Shown here: one piece after another, positions 11,429 through 22,080 of the stretch
How positions within the stretch are numbered: position 1 is the stretch's first letter
Layout: every line of letters starts with the position of its first letter
NCBI GenBank assembly: GCA_963920705.1
Contig: OY987238.1
Span: 9,976,183-10,040,182 of the forward strand
DNA length: 64,000 nt
Direction: 5' to 3'
Origin: Odiellus spinosus
Taxonomy: Eukaryota > Arthropoda > Arachnida > Opiliones > Phalangiidae
Position numbers and translations under genes: made by a program
Notes under the pieces: model-generated
What the model was told of the DNA's origin: nothing
Seen by the model: only the letters and a program-made list of their open reading frames with translations
Database searches by the model: none

Positions 11429-11877
11429 TTAAAGGGAGAATGAAAGGCCGAAACAACCTATTTTTAAGAATGCTAAGAAAATGAGAAAAACAATAATTTA
11501 ACTCACCAAAAATATTTCGTTATTTTATAATCAATTACCAAAGTTCCGATGCTAAGCCTTGGCTGCCTAGCTCGGCATTATATTCGCGGCTGTTCTTGTC
11601 GCCAATCGCGAGCGAGTACGCGTATTTTAAAAATACGCGTACTCGCTCGTGATTGGCCACTAGATCAGACGGGAATATTAAAAAAAATACGGCTCGTGCT
11701 CGCCTAGTTCGCCGAGCTTGGGAGCCAAGGCTTAGCATATGCAAGTTTCGGAACTTTTGGAAATTGATTATAAAATAACGAAATATTTTTGGCGAGTTAT
11801 ATTATTGTTTTTCTCATTATTTCAGCATTCTTAATCGATTAAAAATAGGTTGTTTTGGCCTTTCATTCTCCCTTTAA
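11429..11877. mobile_element. Family A2 foldback element flanked by TTAA
   Basis: A complete copy from TTAA at 11429 to TTAA at 11874-11877. The ends are AGGGAGAATGAAAGGCC and its complement GGCCTTTCATTCTCCCT. The arms then pair through AACAACCTATTTTTAAG, AACTCACCAAAAATATTTCG and CGATGCTAAGCCTTGG to a GC-richer core. The centre (11601-11657) is two 27-base arms with a single mismatch, separated by TAA, which should extrude a stable hairpin. It shares its first ten bases after TTAA with family A, but its interior differs. It is non-coding; the minus-strand open frame inside it is palindrome by-product. Confidence 0.88.
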
Positions 11878-11899
11878 GATGGATTCACACAAGCTTTTG

Positions 11900-11965
11900 T
11901 TAAAGTGAAGCTGACACCTTTTTAGGGTTTTTCATACTATTAAAAAGCTTAATTCTTTAAAATTG
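11900..11965 (+). mobile_element. Family G element, left-end fragment
   Basis: TTAAAGTGAAGCTGACACC starts 23 bases after the family A2 copy and matches the family G end (TTAAAGTGAGGCTG). The interior beyond about 11965 could not be followed. Confidence 0.45.
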
Positions 11966-12479
11966 TAAACCCCTGGGTTGACGAGTTCAAAATAAAGTTC
12001 AAAATTAAAAATTACAAAAATTTATAGATTTTTTTAAAGGTTTTATGACGTAGTTTGATTCAACTATACTTCTAATAACTCATAAGCTTCTGAAACTACT
12101 AATAAAATAATCCAATTTGATTAAATGACGTAACTTCATTAAGGAAAATAGATCACCTTTCATGTTTTGCAGCTAAACGTCATTAACGAAACCAATTAAG
12201 TATAAGTCAAGATAAATCATTTGCATAGTCCGCCTAGTTTCAACCCTATACAGTCAAAACAGGTTATAAAAACCAATAGTCATTTGCAATTACAGTTTGA
12301 CTTTTAAAAATGTTTAACGTTCGTTTTTATTATCGTGCACTTTCAAATATTTAAAAATCTTTCAAGAATATTTATCTCAATATTAAAAATTAAGGTTTTT
12401 ATTTACGAGGAATAGGGGTTAAAACGTGGATAGTTTAGATGATCAGTGCCTGATAGAAAAGGCAAAATCACCCAAAGGG
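11966..12479. other. Intergenic, no gene seen
   Basis: A+T-rich sequence; nothing recognised. Confidence 0.4.
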
Positions 12480-12840
12480 AGATTGTAGGGAGAGGTCAAT
12501 TTGGGGCGCTAATTTGAAACTTTCCAGCTGGGATGTTCGCCCCGTTTCGGAATGAGAGAGGTCCAATTACCAGTGATGAATGTCTCGGTGGTTGTTCAGC
12601 CGTTCGACAGAGCCTAACTACATACTTCCTCCCTCTATTCCACCCATCTTCTCTCTCTTTTCTTTTTCTCACTCCTCTTTCCTCATCCCTTTGCTCCCGA
12701 ACTTCTCTCTCTCTCTCTTCCCCATCGTCAAATCTGCGCTCCCCCATCGCGGCGGCCTTCCCATTCTTTTCTTGGGCCCCAGTTACACGCTTTATCGAGA
12801 TATAGCAATAACTGCAGCGGACAAATATACGATGTAAAGC
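12480..12840. other. Less A+T-rich island with a pyrimidine-rich tract
   Basis: Single-copy-looking sequence with GGGGCGCTAATTTG near its left end, followed by about 120 bases rich in C and T (12630-12750, CTCTCTCTCTCTTCCCC-like). Three short frames overlap here on both strands, but all are driven by the low-complexity CT tract. GAGA-type repeats on the minus strand are a common feature of open regulatory DNA in arthropods (family knowledge); no function is shown here. Confidence 0.3.
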
Positions 12841-13320
12841 CTTATAGGTTTGAAAATAGTTTTAGCAAAACTCTTCTCGAGTCAGAAATATATGTTTCAC
12901 CCCTTCTTTCAGGGAGTCGGCATTATTACCCGACATAAGTTCTCTTTCTCTCTCTCTCTTTTGTTTTGTTATGACGGAATATCATAAGGCCAGAGTTTCC
13001 GTATCCCGACCGTGTCCAGAATATACCACCATCTACTGCCTTGTCCCGCTCTCTCTTACCCGGCTACTCGTCTTTCTGGTTGGTCTATAAAACAAGATCC
13101 GCGTGTCACCATAAAGGGATCGTCACAAATATTATTGTACTATGATTCTGAATGAATGGTCTTATATTGGGTTTTCTTTTCAACTTGTAGGCGAATCTTA
13201 AAGTAAACACGCAGCCTGACTCGATTCGTGACGTGTCTAATTTTTTGAGCGCCAACCTCGCGAATTTATGCTTTAGAACTTGAAAAATTTCAAAAGACTT
13301 CTTTACATACGCGTACTTTT
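12841..13320. other. Intergenic, no gene seen
   Basis: Contains a short CT repeat near 12945. No gene is supported. Confidence 0.4.
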
Positions 13321-13850
13321 ATTCAAAATCTTCTATTTTGATTAAAAATCTTCTAATTTGATTAAAAACCGTCTTAATTTGATTAAAAATCTTCTAATTT
13401 GATTAAAAACCGTCTTAATTTGATTAAAAATCTTCTAATTTGTTTAAAAAGTTTCTAATTTGATTAAAAATCTTCTAATTTGTTTAAAAAGTTTCTAATT
13501 TGATTAAAAATCTTCTAATTTGTTTAAAAAGTTTCTAATTTGATTTAAAATCTTCTAATTTGTTTAAAAAGTTTCTAATTTGATTAAAAATCTTCTAATT
13601 TGTTTAAAAAGTTTCTAATTTGATTTAAAATCTTCTAATTTGTTTAAAAAGTTTCTAATTTGATTAAAAATCTTCTAATTTGTTTAAAAAGTTTCTAATT
13701 TGATTTAAAATCTTCTAATTTGTTTAAAAAGTTTCTAATTTGATTAAAAATCTTCTAATTTGTTTAAAAAGTTTCTAATTTGATTAAAAATCTTCTAATT
13801 TGTTTAAAAAGTTTCTAATTTGATTAAAAATCTTCTAATTTATCTAAAAA
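13321..13850. repeat. 20/40-bp tandem repeat array
   Basis: About 26 units of exactly 20 bases. Early units vary (GATTAAAAACCGTCTTAATTT). From about 13421 onward, two variants alternate regularly, GATTAAAAATCTTCTAATTT and GTTTAAAAAGTTTCTAATTT, making a 40-base higher-order unit, with GATTTAAAATC marking some of them. The exact phase and higher-order ordering imply stepwise amplification of a dimer. Confidence 0.92.
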
Positions 13851-14651
13851 TGGTTCAAAGTGGAGTGCTACCAAATAGTCCAAATGAAATAATCTGACTT
13901 CACTAAAAGTAAACCAAAATATAAATGCGTTTGGTCCACTTTTGGTCTATGTTATTGTTATTAGGTTGTATTTTACGATTAAGAAGAAACTATAATGCAG
14001 GCAAAGCTTGAAGCTAGGGAGACATCTTGCAACGGAGGAAAAAATGGAAGGGGATAAGAAATAACCGAACGGAACCCCACAAGAGTTTAGGCTGCATTTT
14101 TAACAAACTGGCTGTTCAAGGCCCTTAATTCGGTCAAATTTGGACACTTAGGGGTTTTAATTTACTTATGACGATAACATATAACCAAAATTACAAGCTA
14201 TCTTATATAATTCCTCCAGTGTTATAGTGTTAAGAAACTCGGATATCATTGGTGTACCAGGGGTTTAAAAAAAGGGGTGAACAATATCTAGCCCGAGGTG
14301 GTAATGCTGAGGAAGGAATTATTATATAAGGGATTTTGGTGGCAGAGTTTGTATATAGACTGCGCAATGGGAGTGGTCGGGGGAGCTCGACTCTATAACA
14401 TTTTCAAGCCGTCAAGGCGACGAGGGATGACAAACAACGGCTTCTAGGCTTTATAGCTTGTAATGCTCTTTTATTTCCTCGTGTTACTGGCCAAAGTTTT
14501 CCGACTGAATGACTCATTAAACACTTAATTGCCCTCCTTTAAACTCCCACTGTTTTTCCTTTTACTCAACTTTTCTATCATTTTTTAAAGAGATAGTTTC
14601 CAAATTAAATTTTATCGAAATTCATTTTTTGAAGACATATTTTGGAATTAT
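13851..14651. other. Intergenic, no gene seen
   Basis: No long open frame and no recognised repeat. AGGCTGCATTTTTAAC at about 14090 faintly resembles a family A end. Confidence 0.4.
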
Positions 14652-15478
14652 GATTATATCAAAAGTCTATCCCTTTCTTCCATAAAAGTAAATAACGCCC
14701 CGTAGCTTCATACTATGGACCAGTATTATTTCATAGCCCATCACTTAAATATAGCCAAAAAAGTCTTCCTCGATATTTGGAGTCGCGAGAGAGGGACGGA
14801 ATTTAGGCGGGCCGCGCTTGGCTATATTGTCTTCCCTCTCAACTCCAGAATTACTCAAAAGAGTGGCGCTTCCGATCTCACTATTTACACCGACTAAGAC
14901 CGCTAGAGTGTCTCGAATCAGAATCTTCCGGTACATTTACCCGGACTTTTGCTCCCCCCCCCCACCTGTCCGTGCGCAGGGTGGGGGTAGTGTTCCATCC
15001 TTGTCGTGGCGAGGGGGCCCGAGTTCTAGGATCCGTCCTAGTTCCGCGAATTGGAACACGGCCGTCTCGCCCACACCCGGCCGACTCGCTGGGCCCGTCC
15101 TGGGCCCTGGCAGCTCCCTCTGCCTTTGAGTCGGTCTTGTTGGGTCACGGATACATTATGGAGGCCGTATGGCACTGCTGTGTGGGTTCTGGTCGCCAAG
15201 CCATATGCCTTTCCTTCTGCTGCCTTAGCCTCCTCACGTGTGTGCGGGTGCACTGGTCTGGGGTTCTTCGGTTCCCGCTGTTTGGCCTTGTTACCCGTTC
15301 CGGGCACGGTTTCGCGTGCGGCACTTTAGGGACAAATGATGCAGCCGCACGGATTGGCGGGGGTGTTATGTGCTTCCCAGCACGGTGCACCCCCTTAACA
15401 ATCAAAACTGATGATAGTTTTAAGCTACGGGTCGTTGTTTACTTTTATTGAATAAAGTGATAGACTTTTGATATAATC
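14652..15478. mobile_element. Family D element carrying a GC-rich insert
   Basis: The ends are inverted copies of GATTATATCAAAAGTCTATC, extending inward through AAAGTAAATAACGCCCCGTAG on the left and the complement CTACGGGTCGTTGTTTACTTT on the right. Between them the left part (14745-14945) matches, in inverted orientation, the interior of the family D copy at 61293. The remaining roughly 450 bases (14955-15405) have no counterpart in that copy. The element is about 827 bases, against about 398 for the other. It is non-coding as far as can be seen. The duplicated target site is unclear because the flanks are themselves palindromic (TATA). Confidence 0.75.
14955..15405. other. GC-rich cargo inside the family D element
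   Basis: A sharply bounded stretch that is much richer in G+C than anything else in the window, starting after a C run at 14955-14964. Open frames exist in several registers on both strands (longest 159 codons on plus, 14972-15451), as expected for GC-rich DNA with few stop codons; none has a recognisable domain. Near the right edge, GGGGGTG (15359-15365) pairs with CACCCCC (15388-15394), and inside them GTGCT (15370-15374) pairs with AGCAC (15379-15383). It may be captured host sequence or part of another repeat; I cannot tell which. Confidence 0.6.
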
Positions 15479-15826
15479 CATTTGCCTTCGAAAATAAAAT
15501 GGTGAAACTATAACTTTTCACGAGGTCGAATTATTTTGGCATCTCCGGAAAATTTCTTCCGAAATTATACCTTTTAGATATTTTTAATCATAAGTCGAGA
15601 AAGACCGGATGTTTACGGCCCATCCTTTCCCTTTTTCTAATAATCTGCTCCTCCTCCTCCTCAGTCTCTTCTCCATCACTCGAGCGGCGTCTTATTTCTC
15701 ATCTTCCGACTTTTTCATTTTGTTTCATTTTTATTTTTCCCCGGTCTAATACTATTCACTAGATGATGAGAAAGTTTACTGCTCTTGAAAGGCCAAATAA
15801 TGTAACTCGATATTTTTGTAAAATTA
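15479..15826. other. Intergenic, pyrimidine-rich in part
   Basis: CTCCTCCTCCTCCTC-like low complexity near 15645-15665. No gene is supported. Confidence 0.4.
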
Positions 15827-16361
15827 TCTAAAAGGGAGAATGAAATTTCATTTCATTAATTATTAAAGAGAGAATGCAACCTAATAACAAGTGATATCTA
15901 TATCGATTTCTTATCGTTTAAATAGGCCTTATCCAACTGTAAAAAGTATACAAACAAATTTTAAACTAGAAATAAATTTAAAACTTACCCGGAAAATAGG
16001 CTTAGCGGGATTCATGGATATCCCGGTTTCGTCACTTATAAGGTCTAGCGACCAATCGAATGCGATTGTAAGTCTCGTGGAGATCTCGGTTGAACGACAG
16101 GCCTTTGCTCATTGATCGCAAGACCTTACACGGAGGCAATTCAGGTGATCTCCATGAATCCATCTAAGCCAATTTTGATGGTAAGTTTTAAATTTATTTC
16201 TAGTTTAATATTTGTTTTGCAAACTTTTTATTGGTGGATCAGGTCTATTTAAACGGTAAGGAATCGATAAAAAATAACTTGTTGTTAGGTTGCATTCTCC
16301 CTTTAAATGTGTCGAACAATATTAAAAATAAATTAATACTGCTTTTCACTCTCCCTTTATG
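15827..16361. mobile_element. Family A2-like outer element interrupted by a family A element
   Basis: TAAAAGGGAGAATGAAAT at 15829 and the inverted counterpart CTTTTCACTCTCCCTTTA ending at about 16361 look like the two ends of one A2-like element. Only about 30 bases lie between the left end and the start of the inner element (15863), and about 55 between the inner element's right end (16306) and the outer right end. The flanking TTAA is degenerate (TAAA / TTTA). The nested reading is an inference from the two mirrored end pairs. Confidence 0.5.
15863..16306. mobile_element. Family A foldback element, inner copy
   Basis: TTAA at 15863-15866 and at 16303-16306 bracket AGAGAGAATGCAACC ... GGTTGCATTCTCCCT with the standard family A arms (ATAGGCCTTATCCAAC / GTGGATCAGGTCTATTTAAAC). 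Central arms include CGACCAATCG and a segment with CCTTTGCTCATTG, shared with the copies at 36086 and 42083. The small open frame inside is not a gene. Confidence 0.85.
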
Positions 16362-16949
16362 CTCTTTTTAAGACGTTTTGTATTTTAAGTAATATGTTAT
16401 TAATTACCACGTTTTGGCACTGAGCTTAAAGAACTGCAGTATAATTGTCTCGTTTTATTTCTAATTACATTTTTACTCCTTCTTCCCTTGAGAAGATTCA
16501 TCGACTTAGCTGTTTTATTTCTTTATTGCACTTTTTCGCTAATTATTTTTCAATTATAATCATTGGAGCTTAAACTTCAAATATCTCTTCGTCTTATATG
16601 GCAACCAATTTTAAGAAAACTTTCTCCAAAAACAACTTTAAACAATCCAAAAATTAAAAATTAAAATTTTCCAGATATGTAATAAATAAAAAGTATTAAT
16701 ATTGGGGTTAATATGGCTTCCTAAATTACTAAAAATTAGTATGATGTTAATGTTTGGGTTAACTAAATAATTAAATTTTAAATAAAAGTAATTAAAAAAG
16801 GCTATTATATAAATATATAAAAATATGATGATATATATTAGATATAATTAAAAATTAGATTTGAATGAAACATATCTTATATGTAAAACTACCGAGTTAG
16901 GCCAGTAATATCGGTAGATTTTAAAGAAAATTAAACAATAGGCAAAGCC
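16362..16949. other. Intergenic, strongly A+T-rich
   Basis: No gene, and no repeat recognised from elsewhere in the window. Confidence 0.4.
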
Positions 16950-17290
16950 AAAGCTCCTTTCCCGAATCCCGACGGATGGTTAAATTTATTATCGGTTAAT
17001 TTTGCGAAGGGCTAGAAATAAACCAAACAAGCGAGCGTGAAAAGGGAAAGCGTTAAAGCGGAAACTGTAATATTGATTATATTTTTGTTTAGCCATTTGT
17101 CCCACAGTGACTGGGCGGGCTCCCCATATAAAGCCCACTGGCGGTGACACGGAGTCATTTCCACGACCACCCTCCCAAAAATGATTACGAAATAAACGCA
17201 TCAATCAAACGATGCCGAGATTTTTAATCAAAAGCGCAAATGCGCATGACAGACCCCGCGACTAAAATCGCCATCTTCTCTAGGTATAGT
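16950..17290. other. Less A+T-rich unique island (possible regulatory DNA)
   Basis: Single-copy-looking sequence with CCATATAAAGCCC at about 17125 and GCATCAATCAAACGATG at about 17197, the latter resembling Exd/Pbx-Hox composite sites (TGATnnATnn type, inference). A 71-codon minus-strand frame is not convincing as a gene. Confidence 0.25.
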
Positions 17291-17305
17291 TATAATTGAC
17301 CAGCT

Positions 17306-17521
17306 TTAAAGGGATACGTGACACTGATAATGAGTTCAATTTTAATCAATTAAGACTTAGTACTCCCGTAAGAATCATATCAAAAATTAGCAAAAGGTAG
17401 AGCTCGTAATCGGATATTCATTATCTTCCGTTCAGGAAATTTGATGTCGTTTTTAATTTCATATTTGAACAGCATAAATCGATTAAAAATAAGTTGTTTT
17501 CAGAGTCTATTATCCCTTTAA
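17306..17521. mobile_element. Family A2-related short element flanked by TTAA
   Basis: TTAAAGGGATACGTGACACT at the left and a right end TATTATCCCTTTAA. The right part (AAATCGATTAAAAATAAGTTG) matches the right arm of the A2 copy at 11429. The middle contains AGAGCTCGTAATCGGATA, which resembles the family F end (see 46460), so this may be a composite. It is 216 bases and non-coding. Confidence 0.6.
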
Positions 17522-17989
17522 ATAACATTTTCAGTATCGAGGTATACGAGGCGAAACAAAATTCATTTTTAAATTCAAACGATATCGAGAATTAATTCAG
17601 ATTTAATAGACATATCGATGAATCAAAATGGGATAATTAATTACCTCCTACACCTTACAAAATTAAGCCAGGCAGAATTAAGCTTTAAGACGTAAAACGG
17701 AAAAATAATCCTAGTTAAAAATGAAACTCAAGTTTTATTTATTAATTTTAATAATTTAATTATCAATAATTTAGCTATTAAGAAAAAGGGGAAGTAGAAG
17801 AAGAAGAAGAAATAGAAGGAAAATAAAAAAAAAATCTCTCGCTGAATTAAAGAGGGTACTTTTATCTTATCTTGGATGAAATCTCTCGCCATTTGTTTAA
17901 CGACTTTGTGTACTTTCTGGATTAAGTACTTTTACGAAAAAGGGCGCGAAAAGAAACCTTATCACGTGCCAGAACGAGCGAGAATCAAC
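17522..17989. other. Intergenic with a GAA microsatellite
   Basis: AGAAGAAGAAGAAGAA-type repeat near 17797-17815; otherwise A+T-rich and featureless. Confidence 0.45.
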
Positions 17990-18213
17990 TGTAGGCTCTA
18001 CAATATCCATGCGACCATAGTGATGACGTAGTATTGCGGGAAATTTTAATTTTAAAAATTACGAAAATGATGATTATAAATATGTATTATTAATGTTGCG
18101 AACCAATTTTTTTATATGACATCATATTTTCAATGGTTTTTTAACGAACTTTCCGAAAATGCTACTTAATTTCCATTTGGATTTCATGAAAAATCAGTGA
18201 CACCTCACTTTAA
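17990..18213 (-). mobile_element. Family G element, partial
   Basis: Ends at the right with GACACCTCACTTTAA, the complement of the family G start. It contains TTTTTTAACGA and AAAATGCTACTTAATTTCC, matching the complement of the 23919 copy (GTAGCATTTTC, GATCGTTAAAAAA). The far end near CTCTACAATATCC corresponds to CTATAGTAGACCC of that copy. One-sided; no matching left terminus found. Confidence 0.6.
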
Positions 18214-18724
18214 AGGGTTTTTGGAACTTTGCTTACGTTAAAGCAAGGATATAAAGACTAATTCAATTACTGTACCGCCAGTAGACAAAATTGGTTGGAT
18301 TAAGACGTGGGAAAATTCGCTACATAGAAATCGATCGTTAAAACTTAATTCCGCCAATGGATATCGCTCTCTCGTTGGTCGAGAATGATGGGAGTCTCGC
18401 GTGAACTCTTCTTTTCCCGTCGTTTATAATCCCTCCTTCTTATCCCGCAATTAACATTTACGACCAAAAAGTGTCTGGGCGATTTAGAAGGATCGTTAAT
18501 AAGACACTTCATCGCGACGCGGGAGACTCAAATCAAGAAGAGGAGAGAGAGAGTTAGTGAGACTATATAATGGATTTAGAATTAGCCGACAGAAAGACAC
18601 ACCATCTCTTCCCAGCCATAACAACCTTATATACTTGCACGTACGAGCAGTTGCTATCTTTAAGGTTTAAAAGAAGTGGAAAAGTCACTTTTCTAAACAT
18701 CATTAAGAATAATACTCGAAATTA
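18214..18724. other. Unique island at 18340-18650 (possible regulatory DNA)
   Basis: Less A+T-rich than its flanks and single-copy in appearance. It contains GTCGTTTATAATCC at about 18418 and ACATTTACGACC at about 18455, both of which look like Caudal/Abd-B type homeodomain sites (inference), plus a GA-rich stretch near 18535. No open frame. Confidence 0.25.
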
Positions 18725-18945
18725 GCCTTGTTTTTATTAATTAGATAGATCTACTGAATTAAATTCAGATAGTATCAGTTTTCTTAAAAACAGACTATTA
18801 ATCATTATAGTTAACTTATCCGAAGATCTGTTTGTATCCGAAAATGGTAACTTATCCTAGAATATTATCCAAGTTATGCGTTCGGATAAGAAAAGTTGAA
18901 AAGATAATGGTTATCTGATAACCGAGCACTAATCTCTCCTCTATT
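18725..18945. mobile_element. Family F element, degenerate copy
   Basis: TTTTTATTAATTAGATAGAT, CAGACTATTAATCATT, TTATCCGAAGATC and CTAGAATATTATCCAAG follow the order of the family F copy at 45251, with many substitutions. An old, decayed insertion. Confidence 0.55.
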
Positions 18946-19747
18946 ATTATTAGTACCAGTAAAGATATTTGCAACTTCACGAACCACATATTTAACATTA
19001 TCACTTAGCTAGTCTATATATTAACCCGATCGGAAGCAGGCTATCAATATATTATGTCGGTAATTGGCAATTTAAGCCTTTAAGCTTCTCAATGCGCCAT
19101 TTTATTAGGGGCGCTATATTCTACCACCCTGACGGCATTTATTTTCCTCTAACCTTTCCGCTCCCTTCCAATTATAATCGAAACTTCTATAGGAACTCAA
19201 ATTCAAGTTGAGGTTTCAGCACGTACAATGCTAAGAACTCGTTAACTTCCAAGAGAAAATATTACTGTTAAAGCGTTGTACGTAGTGAAAACTCAAATTG
19301 ATTGAACAACATAATCATTTACAGTCTTAAAACGAACCGATTATACGGTTGATAACACGCCTTACCATTTAGAATTTTTGGAATTTTCAAATTTGTAACA
19401 GAAAGTTTTCTTAATTTGGTGCAATATAAAGAACAAATAATTTTTAAAGTATATACAATAAAGATTAGAGATGGAGTAGAAATTAAATTAATCCTTTATA
19501 AAGAAGCCAGAAGCTTTAAAATAGAACCTATTTTGTTAATGTGGGATTTTAAAATGCAAAACTTTGCATATTTCTCAATTTGCGCTTAATCTGCCGAATT
19601 ATGTAGCGTAATTTTATAGAGTGTAGGAAATACTTCAGACCGAAATTCCATTCGACCGAATGGGTGATTCTGCTGTCAAATTCAACCGAATTTAGTTGAT
19701 ATGTGCATCAGCGGACGATTTTTAAACTACGATATCGTTTTTTTAGG
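18946..19747. other. Intergenic, no gene seen
   Basis: CTCAATGCGCCATTTTATT at about 19088 shares its first part with the 10450 region. Nothing else is recognised. Confidence 0.4.
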
Positions 19748-19885
19748 TTAAAGTGAGGCGGCTACGAAAGTTTCAAGAGTTCCAAATGAAATTTTGAGAG
19801 ATATTTTCAGAAAGATCGTTAAAAAATTATTTAAAATATGTTGCATATTTTCTACGATGGTATAGCCAATCAAATTACGGACATC
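19748..19885 (+). mobile_element. Family G element, left part
   Basis: TTAAAGTGAGGCGGCTACGA followed by AGAGTTCCAAATGAAATTT and AAGATCGTTAAAAAATTAT, colinear with the copy at 23919. The right end was not identified; a tRNA-like sequence lies about 55 bases further on. Confidence 0.6.
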
Positions 19886-19939
19886 CAATAGATGTTACAA
19901 TTACAACCACTCGTAAATAAGAGGGAGTGAATTGAATAG

Positions 19940-20005
19940 GAGGGAATCGAACCCGAAACCTTCCGCATACAGGGCGGTCATTCTATCGTTTGCGCTACCG
20001 TAGAT
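19940..20005 (-). ncRNA. tRNA-like sequence (SINE head or tRNA pseudogene)
   Basis: On the minus strand there is a perfect RNA polymerase III B box, GGTTCGATTCC (19943-19953), preceded at tRNA-like spacing by an A-box-like TAGCGCAAACG (near 19997). Between them, CCGC CCTGTAT GCGG would form an anticodon-type stem and 7-base loop. The acceptor strands do not pair and the T stem is only partly paired, so it is unlikely to be a working tRNA. A tRNA-derived SINE or a decayed tRNA copy fits better. Confidence 0.5.
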
Positions 20006-21944
20006 TAGTTGTGTAACCTTAAATGTATTCTCATTAACGGTAAGATGACCAACAATATGGTTACATGTCTACTATTTAGAGCTTGGGTTGATTCTGACTC
20101 ATAGTGGCACGTGATATAGTTGCATTCGCGCTGCAATTTCGTGTAAGTACATAATCCGGAAAATCATTCGAAACTTATCATTTATTACGTTTCAAAATTA
20201 TTCTACGTCAAGTAGAAAAAAAAATTATGTTTTAATTAAGATTCTTTTAAACGCGCGTAAAATTTTGAATTTTTATTTTAATGTAAAATGCAAACGTATT
20301 GATTTTATGCCTTCGAAGAAAATGATGACAGACGCACTTTAAATAAGGTTTCTTAGAATTCAAGATATTATATTAAAGTAAAGAATATACGGTTCGCAAT
20401 GAAATTGAAAGAAAAATAATCTCGAGTCACGTTCTCGGATCTTTTTTTAAAGCCTTCATTTATATTCAGAAATTGGTTGTAATGTTTGCCTAAGGTTTTC
20501 CTCGATTCAATTTTATACGCGGAGTTTGCTTCCACTCTGCGTATTATTAAATATATTATTATAATAATACGAAATTCGCCTAGCTACCAGCCTACAGGAG
20601 AGCGTTTAAAATTAGCTAGAATTGATATCGAGTTAATTAGAAAATTTTCCAGTAAAGAGTCGTCTTTTCTAGATTAAAGAGTCATCGTATATTTCCTAGA
20701 ATAAATGAAATGAGAAAAGGATTTTGATTCATTCTTTCAAGGTTTTGGCCATCTGCTTACGCGTTCTTCCTTTTGCAAGACTATTTTACAAAACGTTTTA
20801 AAAATTAGCCAGAGATTGTTTTTTCTAAGTCATTGGTATCATGGGTGACGCCTTCTTTGCCTTGTCTCTGACAATGTAGATACCACAGGTATTAAGTGAG
20901 TTAGCTAATCATATGAGAAACATTCGTAACACTTTAGCAGACGACGCTTCGATCACGAATACAATGCTTAAGCTCATTATTCAGAGAAATAAATAAAATT
21001 ACAAATAATAGTAATATTCCTAATACAAATTGAAGGAAATAGAGAGTTGTAGTTGAACTTCAACTAGTTTAAACACTACTAATCAGAGCATGGCTTAGAT
21101 ATGAATTTTTGGGGTGTGGTTTAAGCCACCCTAATCAAAATTAGTCCCTCTAATCCTTTGGATTTCTTGGGGGTACTATAGATTTTAAAATTTATGGAAT
21201 CAAAGTTTATATTAACTATGTAATTAAATTTAGTACCTAAAACTAAAATTAAAAATAGGCGATTAGATAAATATATTAAAAACAATTTCTTATAATAACC
21301 TTGAGAAGGTTTTCGCAGTCTAGCTCTCCCCAAATTGATAACCCTAGCAATGTCACTGCTACTAATATGTACTGTTCTAAATATCCAATAGATAAAGGAG
21401 CATAATCTACTTTCCTATTTTTCTTCTAGGTCTTGGTTTAGGAAGCCCTCCTTGGGGGTTTAATTTCGCTATAAGTAAGTTTCAAATCGGTATATGACAC
21501 TCAAAATTTTAATCGAATAAATAGGCTTCACCTTTCTTTTTCGTCTTCTCTTCAAAGAGCTAACTAAAAGTAAGAAGGTGGAGTAAGGTAGAAGCATCCA
21601 ATTTAATTTCGATCGAGTCACGATATTTGGACTGCGCACTGTTATAATCTCGAAGGAGATATATATAGGAACAACCAAAAAAGAAATAATCTCTCTAGCT
21701 CGATGGTATAAAAAAATAATTTCGATTGTTTCTCCTTGTATTTACGTTTGGCAATTGGTACACGTGGAGCCCCAATGTTACTTTTCTCCAGGGAATTTTA
21801 CCAAAGATAAGAGAAAATACTATAACGCTAAAAATTGTTTCATATAGATATATAACCCGGGTTTCGCGGATATCTTGACCGATCTAGATCGCGAGATAAA
21901 GAGTCAGTACAAATAAGTCTTAAGTCAAACATATTTAAAGCTAG
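20006..21944. other. Intergenic, no gene seen
   Basis: GATGACAGACGCACTTTAA at about 20324-20342 resembles a family G right end. The remaining sequence is A+T-rich with scattered short frames lacking any recognisable product. Confidence 0.4.
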
Positions 21945-22080
21945 AGCTCGGAATTCGTATAATTTTTATTAATTGGATAAAATCTATTAAATTCTGATGT
22001 ATATTATCTGTTTAATTAAAAGTAGACTATTTTTCATTCGAGTTAAAGTATCTCGAAATACAGAGATAAACAAACCTAAA
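21945..22080 (+). mobile_element. Family F element, left-end fragment
   Basis: AGAGCTCGGAATTCGTATAA and the following roughly 120 bases (TTATTAATTGGATAAAATC, TTCTGATGTATATTATC) are nearly identical to the start of the family F copy at 45251. The similarity stops near 22060-22080. Confidence 0.75.

Noticed and set aside
12533-12837. Overlapping 83-90-codon frames on both strands
   Set aside because: Length is due to a pyrimidine tract that lacks stop codons in several registers; the predicted peptides are low-complexity Ser/Leu/Phe.
14972-15451. 159-codon plus-strand frame in the GC-rich block
   Set aside because: GC-rich DNA has few stop codons, several other frames on both strands are equally open, and no domain is recognisable.
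19940-20005. Functional tRNA gene
   Set aside because: Acceptor strands do not pair and the T stem is only partly paired, despite a perfect B box.
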